Source of the DNA: JBCBSZ01 sp039818945
Lineage (GTDB): Bacteria; Actinomycetota; Acidimicrobiia; Acidimicrobiales; Poriferisodalaceae
DNA length: 64,000 bases
Assembly (NCBI GenBank): GCA_039818945.1
Contig: JBCBSZ010000018.1
Location: 13,359-77,358, forward strand
Direction: 5' to 3'
Shown here: positions 52,959 through 61,567 of the stretch, one piece after another
How positions within the stretch are numbered: position 1 is the first letter of the stretch
How the letters are laid out: the number at the start of each line of letters is the position of its first letter
Notes under the pieces: generated by a model
Told to the model about the DNA's origin: nothing
The model's database searches: none
The model's input: the letters and a program-made list of their open reading frames with translations, nothing else
Position numbers and translations under genes: made by a program

Positions 52959-53651
52959 CTACTCCGGGAGCTCGACCTTGGCCGCACCCTGGCCGTGGGC
53001 GGCCTCGTCGTAGCCGACCTGGCAGAAGCCGTGGTTGCAGTAGCCCCGCGGGTTCTTGTGCAGGTACCCCTGGTGGTAGTCCTCGCCGTAGTAGAAGACC
53101 CCGTCTCCAGCGTCCTCGACGGCAGCGATCTCGGTGGTGATCTCGCCGTAGCCGGCCGCGGTCAGCGCGGCCTGGTAGCGGTCGGCCGAGGCGCGGACGG
53201 CCACGAGCTGCTCGTCGGTCGTGGTGTAGAGCGCCGAGCGGTACTGGGTGCCGACGTCGTTGCCCTGGCGGTTGAGCGTGGTCGGGTCGTGGTTCTCCCA
53301 GAACGCCTTGAGGAGGGTCTCGATGTTCACCTGCTCGGGGTCGTAGACGACCATCACGGCCTCGGCGTGGCCGGTCATGCCGGTGCAGTTCTCCTCGTAG
53401 GTGCAGTTCTTGGTCCACCCGCCCATGTAGCCGACGGCGGTGACGTGCACCCCGGGGATCTGCCAGTAGATGCGCTCGGCACCCCAGAAGCAGCCCATCC
53501 CGACGTACAGCACCTCGTGGCCGTCCGGCCACGGGCCGGTGAGCGAGGTGCCGAGCACGACGTGGGTGTCGTCGAAGCGAAGCGGCGTCTCACGACCCGG
53601 GAGCGCCTCGTCGGCGGTGATCATCTGCGGGGTCCTGCGGCCGAACAACAT
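52959..53651 (-). CDS. msrA: Peptide-methionine (S)-S-oxide reductase
   Basis: 230 residues. Active-site motif MGCFWGAERIYW with catalytic Cys54, GYMGGWTKNCTYEENCTGMTGHAEAV, and C-terminal EDYHQGYLHKNPRGYCNHGFC with the recycling cysteines. Reduces methionine sulfoxide in oxidised proteins, using thioredoxin. Confidence 0.96.
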   Translation of the reverse strand: MLFGRRTPQMITADEALPGRETPLRFDDTHVVLGTSLTGPWPDGHEVLYVGMGCFWGAERIYWQIPGVHVTAVGYMGGWTKNCTYEENCTGMTGHAEAVMVVYDPEQVNIETLLKAFWENHDPTTLNRQGNDVGTQYRSALYTTTDEQLVAVRASADRYQAALTAAGYGEITTEIAAVEDAGDGVFYYGEDYHQGYLHKNPRGYCNHGFCQVGYDEAAHGQGAAKVELPE

Positions 53652-53844
53652 GGTTCCTCTTTCGAATCGGAACGTACGCCGGTGTCAACCGCACGACGCC
53701 CCCGGACGTTCCCGGACCGTCGACACCGGCCCAGCGGGACCGGTGCTTCCAGACCGGTTCTCCGAGACCGGCCAACGAACACCTTCATCACATGACCGGT
53801 TTGGACGACGGGAGCGACACAGGTCGCCGTCGGTGGGTGGCCCT

Positions 53845-53858
53845 GGACCGGGGGGTCC
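53845..53858 (+). promoter_or_regulatory. Hairpin just upstream of the first MCP start codon
   Basis: GGACC-GGGG-GGTCC, a perfect 5-bp stem, ends 4 nt before the ATG at 53863 and contains the only purine-rich stretch that could serve as ribosome-binding site. A comparable hairpin precedes the second MCP gene. Confidence 0.5.
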
Positions 53859-53862
53859 GCAG

Positions 53863-55728
53863 ATGCGGTTGGGTACGAAGGTCATCGGTGTGTTGGTCCT
53901 GGCGATCGTGGGCACGATCGTCGTCGGCGTCACCGCCGTCTCGGCGTTGCGCGAGGTCCAGGATCGGGCTCACCACATGTTCGAGGTCAGTGTGGAGGAC
54001 CTCGTCGCGAGCGAGAAGCTCCTCGACGGCTATGGCGCGCAGGTGCTGATCGACGTCCTCGCGGTCGAGGACGGGACGTCGACGAGACAGCAGGCGGCAG
54101 ACCGGCTCGGCCCCGAGCTGGCCGAGGCTCGGGCGGCGTTCGACGAGATCGCCGTCCGCTCGGATGGCGAGCTCAGCGAGATCGTCGGGCGCATCGAGCA
54201 CGACCTCGCCGAGATCGATCTCGTCGCCGTGCAGCTGCGCGACGAGTCCGTCCCCATCCACGACGTGGCCGAGCGGGCCATCGCGACGGTCACGGAGCTC
54301 CGCGGCGATCTCGGCGAGCTCGCGGAAGCGCTCGAGGCGCAGGCGGCGGCCGACGACGCGGCGGTCGCCGAGACCGCCGAGGACGCGGTGTCGATGCTCA
54401 CGACGACCATCGCGGTGACCGCGGTCATCGCGCTCGCCATCGGTCTCGTCGTCATGATCAGGATGGTGCGACTGATCTCGGGCGTGGCGAGGCGAGCCAC
54501 CCAGCTGGCCGGAGCCCGGTCCCAGACCCTGCGTCGCAGGGACGAGCTAGGCGTGATGGTGGCCGGCTTCGATCAGCTCGACGGCGCGCTCGGCACGATC
54601 AGCAGCCAGGTCGGGGCCGTGGCGGCCGGCGAGCTCGGTGATCCCGTGCTCGACGAACGACTCCCCGGGGAGCTCGGCGACGGCTTCGGCCAGATGCTCG
54701 GCAACCTCCGCGTGGCGGGGGCGAAGGCATCGGCGGTCGCAGCCGGTCGGCTGTCCGACCCGGTCTTCGCGACGGAGATGCCGGGCTCGCTCGGTGCCGA
54801 CTTCGGCGAGATGAGCCGGATCCTCGTCACGGTCGGTCGCCAGGCCGATGCCATCGCCGACGGCCGGCTCAACGATCCGTCGCTGCAGGTCGAGCTCCCC
54901 GGCGAGCTCGGCGCCTCACTGGAGACGATGCGGGCCAACCTGGTCCAGCTCGTCTCCAACCTGGTCTCCACCGCCTCCGGCCTCTCGGCGTCGTCCGAGC
55001 AGCTCGCCGCCGGCGCCGAGTCCGGCACGACACAAGCCGCGGAGGTCGCCGGCAGCGCTCGTTCCGTTCAGGAGGCCATGAGCTCGGTCACGGAGATGGC
55101 CGCCGAGATGCGGGGCTCGATCCGCGAGGTCGCCGACTCCGCGGAGGCTGCGGCCGAGCGGGCGACCCAGGCCGTCGACGAGGCCGGGACGAGCGCCGAG
55201 CTGGTCCGCGAGCTGGTGTCGGCCAGCGACGAGATCGGCTCGGTGATCCTGCTGATCGGGGAGATCGCGGACCAGACCAACCTGCTGGCCCTGAACGCCG
55301 CCATCGAGGCCGCCCGCGCCGGGGAGGGCGGCCGCGGGTTCGCCGTGGTCGCGAGCGAGGTGAAGACCCTCGCCGAGGAGACCGCACGATCGGTGTCCCG
55401 CATCGGCCGGAACGTCGACCGCGTCCAGGAGCAGTGCACCAAGGTCTCGTCGGCGAACGACCGGGTGGTCGGCGCCATCGGCGACGTGAGCGGAGCGACC
55501 TCCACCATCGCAGCGGCGGTCGAGGAGCAGACGGCCACCGTCGAGGAGATCGCCGGCCAGATCGAGGCCGCCAACGGCGAGTCGCACCAGATCGCCGACC
55601 ACGGAGCAGCGCTGACGAGCTCGGCCGAAGCGACGCTCGAGGCCACCCACGACACCAGCTCCGCCGCCACCTCGCTGGCCGACATGGCCGAGGATCTGGT
55701 TCAGGTCACCTCGCGCTTCGAGCTCTGA
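53863..55728 (+). CDS. Methyl-accepting chemotaxis protein with three tandem HAMP-like repeats
   Basis: 621 residues. TM1 at about 6-28, an extracytoplasmic four-helix-bundle-like sensor domain (about 30-180), TM2 (about 183-205), HAMP, then three units with a 39-residue period starting near residues 252, 291 and 330 (A-x-A-x-G-x-L-x-D-P ... PG-x-LG). The signalling domain tip IADQTNLLALNAAIEAARAGEGGRGFAVVA is canonical. It lacks one heptad found in the paralogue at 57642-59528. Its ligand is unknown; it should signal through CheA/CheW encoded elsewhere. Confidence 0.93.
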   Translation: MRLGTKVIGVLVLAIVGTIVVGVTAVSALREVQDRAHHMFEVSVEDLVASEKLLDGYGAQVLIDVLAVEDGTSTRQQAADRLGPELAEARAAFDEIAVRSDGELSEIVGRIEHDLAEIDLVAVQLRDESVPIHDVAERAIATVTELRGDLGELAEALEAQAAADDAAVAETAEDAVSMLTTTIAVTAVIALAIGLVVMIRMVRLISGVARRATQLAGARSQTLRRRDELGVMVAGFDQLDGALGTISSQVGAVAAGELGDPVLDERLPGELGDGFGQMLGNLRVAGAKASAVAAGRLSDPVFATEMPGSLGADFGEMSRILVTVGRQADAIADGRLNDPSLQVELPGELGASLETMRANLVQLVSNLVSTASGLSASSEQLAAGAESGTTQAAEVAGSARSVQEAMSSVTEMAAEMRGSIREVADSAEAAAERATQAVDEAGTSAELVRELVSASDEIGSVILLIGEIADQTNLLALNAAIEAARAGEGGRGFAVVASEVKTLAEETARSVSRIGRNVDRVQEQCTKVSSANDRVVGAIGDVSGATSTIAAAVEEQTATVEEIAGQIEAANGESHQIADHGAALTSSAEATLEATHDTSSAATSLADMAEDLVQVTSRFEL

Positions 55729-55752
55729 TGTCCCCTCCCGAGCGCCCGTCGG

Positions 55753-56052
55753 TCACTCGGGGAGCAGCGAGCGGTCGATGCGGCCACTCACGTGGCCCTC
55801 CTGCTCCAGCTGGTCGAGGACGACCGTCAGCGCGTCGCCGATGCGCGTCCGGGCCCCGGCGGCGGCGTGCTGCTCGCGCCACAGCGTCAGCGCTCGCCGC
55901 CGAGCAGCGGCATCGTCCGCGAAGGATGCACCGGTGTCCCGCTCGACCAGCACGCCGATGAGATCGACCACCTCATCGGCGTGGGCCCAATCGGTGCCGT
56001 CGGCCCGCCGGATCGGCATCGCCCACAACCACGTCTCCGCCCCACCCATCAC
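55753..56052 (-). CDS. Small uncharacterised protein
   Basis: 99 residues, helical (DDAAARRRALTLWREQHAAAGARTRIGDALTVVLDQLEQEG), no domain recognised. Convergent with the first MCP and 24 nt from it. Confidence 0.5.
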   Translation of the reverse strand: MMGGAETWLWAMPIRRADGTDWAHADEVVDLIGVLVERDTGASFADDAAARRRALTLWREQHAAAGARTRIGDALTVVLDQLEQEGHVSGRIDRSLLPE

Positions 56053-56117
56053 GACCGCCCGCCCTCGTCCGGCGACGCAGAGTGCGCCGCTCGGCCTTTC
56101 CTTGCCACATCCGGCGG

Positions 56118-56208
56118 TCGCGTTTCACTCAGAACGCGAGACCGCCCCCCGGCCAGGGGGAGGGCCGGGGGGCGGTACCACTGCGAGGGTGTTGTGGGGT
56201 GCCTCGCA
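56118..56208. ncRNA. Cluster of three hairpins in a divergent intergenic region
   Basis: H1 TCGCGTT/AACGCGA (56118-56139), H2 a perfect 14-bp stem ACCGCCCCCCGGCC and its complement (56141-56176), H3 TGCGAGG/CCTCGCA (56182-56208). The flanking genes diverge (55753-56052 minus, 56284 plus), so the hairpins cannot be terminators of either. Read on the minus strand, the H2 and H3 loops are C-rich. A small RNA is possible; strand undetermined. Confidence 0.4.
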
Positions 56209-56230
56209 CGTCTCCTGTCGGCAGAGCGGC

Positions 56231-56250
56231 TCGGGACCTAAGTCCCTAGC
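56231..56250. promoter_or_regulatory. DosR/DevR-like box
   Basis: The core GGGACCTAAGTCCC (56233-56246) closely matches the mycobacterial DosR consensus (GGGAC-TWWA-GTCCC); 16 of 20 positions of the full box agree by eye. It lies 38 bp before the PPOX-family gene, a class of gene often in DosR-type regulons. No DosR homologue is in the window. Confidence 0.55.
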
Positions 56251-56283
56251 GGCATGAGTCGTTAGGCCCGAGGCTGCGATGCC

Positions 56284-56748
56284 ATGGAGCGGGACCGCAG
56301 TGGCCTCCTCGTGCTGGACGAGGGCGAGTGCCTGGACGCATTGGCTCGCGGGCGATACGGCTGCGTCGCGCTCTCACATCGAGCGCTCCCCCTGGTCCTG
56401 CCCGTCAGCTACCTCGTCGACCGGGGCAGCGTCGTGCTCCGTGCCGCGGCGCAGAGCACGATCGGGAGGACGGCCTCGGGTTCGGTGTTGTCGTTCTGCG
56501 CCCACACCTGGGACGCGGCGACGGCCGACAACTGGAGCGTCGTCGTCACCGGACGAGCCGATCTCGTCGAGAACGAGCGGGAGCGGGAGCGGCTCGAGCG
56601 CCTCTCGCTGCCCCAGTGGGGAGACCCCGACGACCCCCAGATCGTGCTCCGACTCACGCCGGTCTTCATGACCGGCCGGGCACTCGCCCCGCCGGAGGCC
56701 AGGGTGTCCGCTCCGGTCGGAGCGGCCTTCCCCGGCGGCTTCGACTGA
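56284..56748 (+). CDS. Pyridoxamine 5'-phosphate oxidase-family protein
   Basis: 154 residues, Pyridox_ox_2-type split barrel: LVLDEGECLDALARGRYGCVALSHRALPLVLPVSYLVD...NWSVVVTGRADLVENERERERLE and VLRLTPVFMTGRAL. Flavin-binding, function unknown; preceded by a DosR-like box, which suggests induction under low oxygen or NO. A small hairpin follows at 56775-56790. Confidence 0.85.
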   Translation: MERDRSGLLVLDEGECLDALARGRYGCVALSHRALPLVLPVSYLVDRGSVVLRAAAQSTIGRTASGSVLSFCAHTWDAATADNWSVVVTGRADLVENERERERLERLSLPQWGDPDDPQIVLRLTPVFMTGRALAPPEARVSAPVGAAFPGGFD

Positions 56749-56774
56749 GGGCGGCCGGCGTCGACCCCTGACCG

Positions 56775-56790
56775 AGGGGCTTTCGCCCCT
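56775..56790 (+). terminator. Short hairpin after the PPOX-family gene
   Basis: AGGGGC-TTTC-GCCCCT, 6-bp stem with 4-nt loop, 27 nt after the stop. No T-run, so a weak or Rho-assisted terminator at best. Confidence 0.4.
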
Positions 56791-56962
56791 GCCCGTGCGG
56801 TCACCCGCCGCGTCGCCTCCCTCCGCAGTGGGCTTCGCCGGCCGCTTCGGCGACGGCGACACCGCACGGCTCTGCTCCGTCACGGTGAGCGCTCACGAGA
56901 GGTCGTTGCACGGAGCGCCGTCTGTGCCACACTCAGCGGTTGCCCGGAGCGAAGGAGCGCCG

Positions 56963-57412
56963 TTGGAACTGCTGCTGGTCGAAGACGATCCACTGCAAGA
57001 GGCCCTGTATCGGCGGGTCTTCGAGCGTGTCGTGGATCGGCTCCACATCGCCGGCAGTGTGGCCGACGCGACCAGCTTCATCGAAGCTGCCGCGACCGGC
57101 CGCGCCCCTGACGTCGTCGTCGTCGACGTCATGCTCAACCTCGAGTCCGGCTTCGACGTGCTCGACGTGTTGCGACGACTACCGCACTTCGCCACCGTGC
57201 CGGTCGTGGTCTGGTCGACCTCGGTGCGCCCCGAGTACGTCGAGCGCTGCCGCTTCGATGAGCACTGCGTGGTCGTGTCGAAGCCCTTCGGCATCGACGA
57301 GCTCGCCGCCTTCGCCAGCGAGATCGCCACCGTCGGCGAGCTCGCCGCGGGGTCCACCGCAGCACGACCGTTCCGATTCGGCGACCACGACTTCGGGGGC
57401 TTCGCGACCTGA
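56963..57412 (+). CDS. Response regulator (receiver domain only)
   Basis: 149 residues from a TTG at 56963 with GAAGGAG 5 nt upstream; upstream codons in frame show no better start. Receiver domain: LELLLVEDDPLQEALYRRVF with the acidic pair, phospho-acceptor Asp in DVVVVDVMLN, Thr/Ser in VVWSTS, and Lys in VVSKPFG. Stand-alone receiver between two MCP genes, so probably a chemotaxis regulator of CheY type. A decayed duplicate lies at 60028-60560. Confidence 0.88.
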   Translation: MELLLVEDDPLQEALYRRVFERVVDRLHIAGSVADATSFIEAAATGRAPDVVVVDVMLNLESGFDVLDVLRRLPHFATVPVVVWSTSVRPEYVERCRFDEHCVVVSKPFGIDELAAFASEIATVGELAAGSTAARPFRFGDHDFGGFAT

Positions 57413-57623
57413 ACGTGGAGCTGGCGCTCTCGGAGTACGGCAGCGCACCGGCTGCCCACGACCGGTGCTCGACATGAGTCCGCAGACGGTGTGATCAGCG
57501 CAGCAGCCTGGCGCGTCGGACTCCCCTGGAGATCGGCGCCGTGATGCCGGTTTCTCGATGCCTTGATTCGCGAGGGCGCATCGCCGACAGAGGTGACATA
57601 GGTCCCGATTCTGGGGGCCCTTG

Positions 57624-57637
57624 GACCCTGGGGGGTC
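57624..57637 (+). promoter_or_regulatory. Hairpin just upstream of the second MCP start codon
   Basis: GACCC-TGGG-GGGTC, perfect 5-bp stem, ends 4 nt before the ATG at 57642. Position, stem and G-rich loop match the hairpin of the first MCP. Confidence 0.5.
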
Positions 57638-57641
57638 GGAC

Positions 57642-59528
57642 ATGCGTCTCGGATCGAAGGTCATCGGAGTGTTGGTGTTGGCGATCGTGGGCACGATCGC
57701 CGTCGGCGTCGTCTCGGTGTCGGCGCTCCGAGATGTCCAAGACCGCGCCCACCACATGTTCGAGGTCAGCGTGGAGGACCTGGTCGCCAGCGAGAAGGTC
57801 ATGAACGGGTACAGCACGCAGGTGCTCATCGACGTGCTCGCGGTCGAGGACGGACAGTTGACGAGGCAGGAGGCCGCTGACGAGCTCGATGCCAAGCTGC
57901 CGGATGCCCGAGCCGCGTTCGAGGAGATCAAGGCGCGTTCGGACGGCGAGCTCCTCGAGATCGTCGATCACATCGAGCACGACCTCGACGAGATCGACCT
58001 CGTCGCCGAGCACCTGCGCGACGAGACCATCGACATCCACGTCGTCGCCGAGGAAGCGATCGAGACGGTGTCAGGGCTTCGCGACGATCTCAACGAGCTG
58101 GCCGAGGCACTCGAGGCCCAGGCCGCCGCCGACGATGCCGCGGTCGCGAGCACCGCCGACGATGCGGTGTCGACGCTCACCACGACCATCGTCGTGACCG
58201 CGGTCCTCGCGCTCGCGATCGGCTCCTTCGTGATGGTCCGCATGGTCGGTCTGATCTCCGGTGTCGCACGGCGGGCGACTCGCCTCGCTGGCACCGGCAC
58301 CCAGAAGCTGCGACGCCGCGACGAGCTCGGCGTGATGGTCGCGGGTTTCGATCAGCTCGAGGCCACGCTCGACACCATCACCAACCAGGTCAGCTCGGTG
58401 GCTGGTGGTGAGCTCGACGACGACGTGCTCGACGAACGTGTCCCGGGCGAGCTGGGCGACACCTTCGCCGCGATGCTCGAGAACCTGCGCGCCGCTGGGG
58501 CGAAGGCGTCCGCGGTCGCCGCCGGCCGGCTCTCCGACGAGGCGTTCTCGGCTGAGATGCCGGGTTCCCTGGGCGCTGACTTCGGGGAGATGAGCCGCAT
58601 CCTGGTCACCGTCGGTCAACAGGCCGACGCCATCGCGGAGGGCCGCCTCAACGATCCCTCGCTCGAGGTCGCGCTGCCAGGTGAGCTCGGGGCCTCCTTG
58701 GCCACGATGCGCACCAACCTCGTGCAGTTGATCACGAACCTCGTCTCGACCGCCTCCGGGCTCTCGGCGTCGTCCGAGCAGCTCGCGGCCACTGCGGCCG
58801 AGCTCTCCGCTGGTGCAGAGTCCGGAACCACCCAGGCCCAGCAGGTCGCCGGCAGCGCGCAATCGGTCCAGGCCGCCATGGCCATGGTCTCCGAGATGGC
58901 CAACGAGATGCGGACCTCGATCCGCGAGGTTGCCGACTCCGCCGACGACGCCGCCACCCGCGCCACCGAAGCCGTCGACGAAGCCGGCACCAGCGCCGAG
59001 CTCGTTCGCGAACTCGTCGCCGTCAGCGACGAGATCGGCTCGGTGGTCAGCCTCATCGGGGAGGTCGCCGACCAGACCAACCTGCTCGCCCTCAACGCCG
59101 CTATCGAAGCAGCCCGGGCCGGCGAGGGTGGCCGCGGGTTCGCGGTGGTGGCCAGCGAGGTCAAGACCCTGGCCGAGGAGACCGCACGATCGGTCTCGCG
59201 CATCGGTGAGAACGTGCAACGAGTGCAGGAGCAGTGCACCAAGGTGTCATCCGCCAACGACCGCGTGGTGGGTGCCATCGGCGACGTCAGCGGCGCCACC
59301 TCCACCATCGCCGCTGCGGTCGAGGAACAGACCGCCACCGTCGAGGAGATCGCCAACCAGATCGAAGCGGCCAACGGTGAGTCCCACGAGATCGCCGAAC
59401 ACGGCGCCTCGCTCACCCACTCCGCCGAGTCGACCCTCGAAGCCACCCACGACACCAGCTCCGCAGCCACGTCACTCGCCGACATGGCAGAAGACCTGGT
59501 CCACGTCACCTCACAGTTCGAGGTCTAG
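57642..59528 (+). CDS. Methyl-accepting chemotaxis protein, paralogue of the gene at 53863
   Basis: 628 residues, same architecture: TM1, sensor bundle, TM2, HAMP, three 39-residue HAMP-like units and a canonical signalling tip. Similarity to the first MCP is very high in the C-terminal half and in TM1. The length difference of 7 residues is one heptad, TAAELSA, after ASSEQLAA. The sensor domains differ more, so the two may have different ligands. The sequence around the start is also conserved, hence a segmental duplication. Confidence 0.93.
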   Translation: MRLGSKVIGVLVLAIVGTIAVGVVSVSALRDVQDRAHHMFEVSVEDLVASEKVMNGYSTQVLIDVLAVEDGQLTRQEAADELDAKLPDARAAFEEIKARSDGELLEIVDHIEHDLDEIDLVAEHLRDETIDIHVVAEEAIETVSGLRDDLNELAEALEAQAAADDAAVASTADDAVSTLTTTIVVTAVLALAIGSFVMVRMVGLISGVARRATRLAGTGTQKLRRRDELGVMVAGFDQLEATLDTITNQVSSVAGGELDDDVLDERVPGELGDTFAAMLENLRAAGAKASAVAAGRLSDEAFSAEMPGSLGADFGEMSRILVTVGQQADAIAEGRLNDPSLEVALPGELGASLATMRTNLVQLITNLVSTASGLSASSEQLAATAAELSAGAESGTTQAQQVAGSAQSVQAAMAMVSEMANEMRTSIREVADSADDAATRATEAVDEAGTSAELVRELVAVSDEIGSVVSLIGEVADQTNLLALNAAIEAARAGEGGRGFAVVASEVKTLAEETARSVSRIGENVQRVQEQCTKVSSANDRVVGAIGDVSGATSTIAAAVEEQTATVEEIANQIEAANGESHEIAEHGASLTHSAESTLEATHDTSSAATSLADMAEDLVHVTSQFEV

Positions 59529-59573
59529 CCCGGGCACCAAGGAGACCCCATCTGGCCCTTCGGACGGGTTGTT

Positions 59574-59876
59574 GTGAAGCGCCCCGACCGTGATCGGTCG
59601 CTTTCCACGCTCGGGAACGTCGTCTGGCTGATCGTCGCCGGATGGTGGTTGGTCCTCGTGCACCTCGTCACCGCGGCGCTCCTGGCGATCACGGTGATCG
59701 GACTGCCCTTCGCGTTGGCCAACTTGAAGCTGGCGAAGCTCGCCCTCCTGCCGTTCGGCCGGATGGTCGTCGACCGGCGAGACGTCCCGGCCGACGAACT
59801 CGGTCAGGTGGAGGCCACCGTTCCGGCACTGGAGGAAGCGACCGATCCTGAGGATCCTTCGGCCAACGTGACCTGA
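59574..59876 (+). CDS. YccF-like small membrane protein
   Basis: 100 residues, GTG start. LGNVVWLIVAGWWLVLVHLVTAALLAITVIGLPFALANLKLAKLALLPFGRMVVDRR matches one YccF domain: two membrane helices ending in LPFGR-x-V. Function unknown. 45 nt after the second MCP. A hairpin follows it. Confidence 0.82.
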   Translation: MKRPDRDRSLSTLGNVVWLIVAGWWLVLVHLVTAALLAITVIGLPFALANLKLAKLALLPFGRMVVDRRDVPADELGQVEATVPALEEATDPEDPSANVT

Positions 59877-59891
59877 GCCCGGACGTGACGA

Positions 59892-59917
59892 CGCCCCCCG
59901 GCCGAAGCCGAGGGGCG
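59892..59917 (+). terminator. Hairpin terminator after the YccF-like gene
   Basis: CGCCCCCCGGC-CGAA-GCCGAGGGGCG, 11-bp stem with one C-A mismatch and a stable CGAA loop, 15 nt after the stop. No T-run. Confidence 0.6.
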
Positions 59918-60027
59918 CTGCCGGTGTGACTGGATTGGGCCGGAAGGAGGAACGACCGGCATCAGGTAGGTCGGCTCGACCCGCGGTCGCTGAAGCGACG
60001 ACGATCACCAGCCGCTCGTCCTGGCCG

Positions 60028-60560
60028 TCAGAACTGCTGCCGGTCGAAGGCGATTCGCTCCAGGAGGCCTTCTCTCGCCGCGTCTTCGAGCACATCGTGG
60101 ATCGCCTCCACATCGCCCGCAGCGTCGCCGAGGCGACGACGACCATCCAGACGGCCCCGCCGGGTGCGTTCGCCGACATCGTGGTGATCGACGTGATCCA
60201 CGACCTCGAGTCCGGCTTCGACCTGCTCGAGCTGCTGCGTTCCCTGCACCACTCGCCACGGTGCCGGTGGTGATCTGGTCGAGCTCCGTGCTCCCCGAGC
60301 ACGCGGAACGGTACGGACTCGACGAACACTGCGTCGTGGTGCCCGAGCCCTCCGGGATCGCGGAGCTCGTGGCCTTCGCGAGCGAGATCGCAACAATCGG
60401 AGAGCCCGCGGCCGGCGCCACCGCGCTGAGCCCGTCCCGGTTCAGCCACTACGAGCTCGGACCATCGCTCGCCGATCCGGCCGACGGCGTTGGTCGGGGC
60501 ACGTCACCGTCTCCCGGCCGAGGCGAGGAGGCAACCCAGAGCCCGGGACCTACTGGCTAG
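60028..60560 (+). pseudogene. Decayed response-regulator copy
   Basis: Clearly related to the receiver at 56963: ELLPVEGDSLQEAFSRRVFEHIVDRLHIARSVAEAT, then IVVIDVIHDLESGFDLLELL. The position of the TTG start is TCA here; the acidic pair EDD has become EGD; the conserved Lys region reads VPEPSG; and one base is missing near 60253 (CACTTCGCC versus CACTCGCC), shifting the frame. The second half continues in frame +1 from about 60258 (MPVVIWSSSVLPEHAERYGLDEH). The intact Asp in VVIDV shows descent, but the gene is not functional. Confidence 0.85.
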
Positions 60561-61567
60561 AAGTAAATGATCCGCTTCGCTCGTTCGGCGACGACGTCGA
60601 GGTCGTCGGTCCAGGCGCCGGTGGAGAGGTACTTCCACCCGCCGTCGCAAACGATGGCGACGATGGTGCCCTCGTCGATCCGGTTGGCGACCTTCACCGC
60701 ACCGGCGATCGACGCCCCGGACGAGATGCCGGCGAACACGCCGACATCGGCGAGGCGGCGGGTCCACTCCAGCGACTCGCGGGGGCGGACGATCATCTTG
60801 CGGTCGAGCAGCTCGGCGCCGCCCCAGTCGTCGAAGACCGGCGGCACGTAGCCCTCGTCGAGGTTGCGCAGGCCCTCGACCTGCTCACCGATCGGGGGCT
60901 CGACGGCCACGAGCTGGACCGACGGCTTGTGCTCCTTGAGGTAGCGACCGACGCCCATCAGCGTCCCGCTCGTGCCGAGCCCTGCGACGAAGTGGGTGAT
61001 CTCGGGGACGTCCCGGAAGATCTCCGGGCCGGTGCCCGTGTAGTGCGCCGACGGGTTGGCGTGGTTGCCGTACTGGTAGAGGAAGCACCACTCGGGATGC
61101 TCCTCGGCGAGCCGCTGCGCCCGTCGAACGGCCCCGTTGGACCCCTCTCCCCCGGGCGTCGGGATGATCTCGGCGCCGAACGCCTCGAGCAGCTGCCGTC
61201 GCTCGGGCGAGACGTTCTCGGGGAGCACGATCGTGATCGGGTAGCCCCGGACCTTGGCGATCATCGCCAGCGCGATGCCGGTGTTGCCCGACGACGGCTC
61301 GATGATCCGCTGGCCGGGCTGAAGCGAGCCGTCGGCCTCGGCGGCGAGGATCATCGCCTTGGCGATGCGGTCCTTGACCGAGCCGGCCGGGTTCTGCCCC
61401 TCGAGCTTGCCGATGATCCGGACGTCCGGGTTCGGGCTCAGCTCGGACAGGTCGACCATCGGCGTCTCGCCGATCAGGTCGAGCACCGAGGACGCCACCG
61501 GGCGACGGGGCCCGAGGCGGGTGCTGGGGAGCTCGACGATCTCGGCCGTCGAGGCGGTGGCGGTCAT
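60557..61567 (-). CDS. cysM: Cysteine synthase CysM (CysO-thiocarboxylate-dependent type)
   Basis: 336 residues. PLP Lys in NPAGSVKDRIA, the phosphate-binding PSSGNTGIALAMIA, GLGTSGTLMGVGRYLKEH, and SSGASIAGAVKVAN. The C-terminus IIYF and the ATGA overlap with the ThiS/MoaD-like carrier gene make the actinobacterial CysM type likely, which uses O-phosphoserine and sulfur delivered by CysO. Ends 4 bp before the stop of the opposing pseudogene. Confidence 0.9.
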   Translation of the reverse strand: MTATASTAEIVELPSTRLGPRRPVASSVLDLIGETPMVDLSELSPNPDVRIIGKLEGQNPAGSVKDRIAKAMILAAEADGSLQPGQRIIEPSSGNTGIALAMIAKVRGYPITIVLPENVSPERRQLLEAFGAEIIPTPGGEGSNGAVRRAQRLAEEHPEWCFLYQYGNHANPSAHYTGTGPEIFRDVPEITHFVAGLGTSGTLMGVGRYLKEHKPSVQLVAVEPPIGEQVEGLRNLDEGYVPPVFDDWGGAELLDRKMIVRPRESLEWTRRLADVGVFAGISSGASIAGAVKVANRIDEGTIVAIVCDGGWKYLSTGAWTDDLDVVAERAKRIIYF

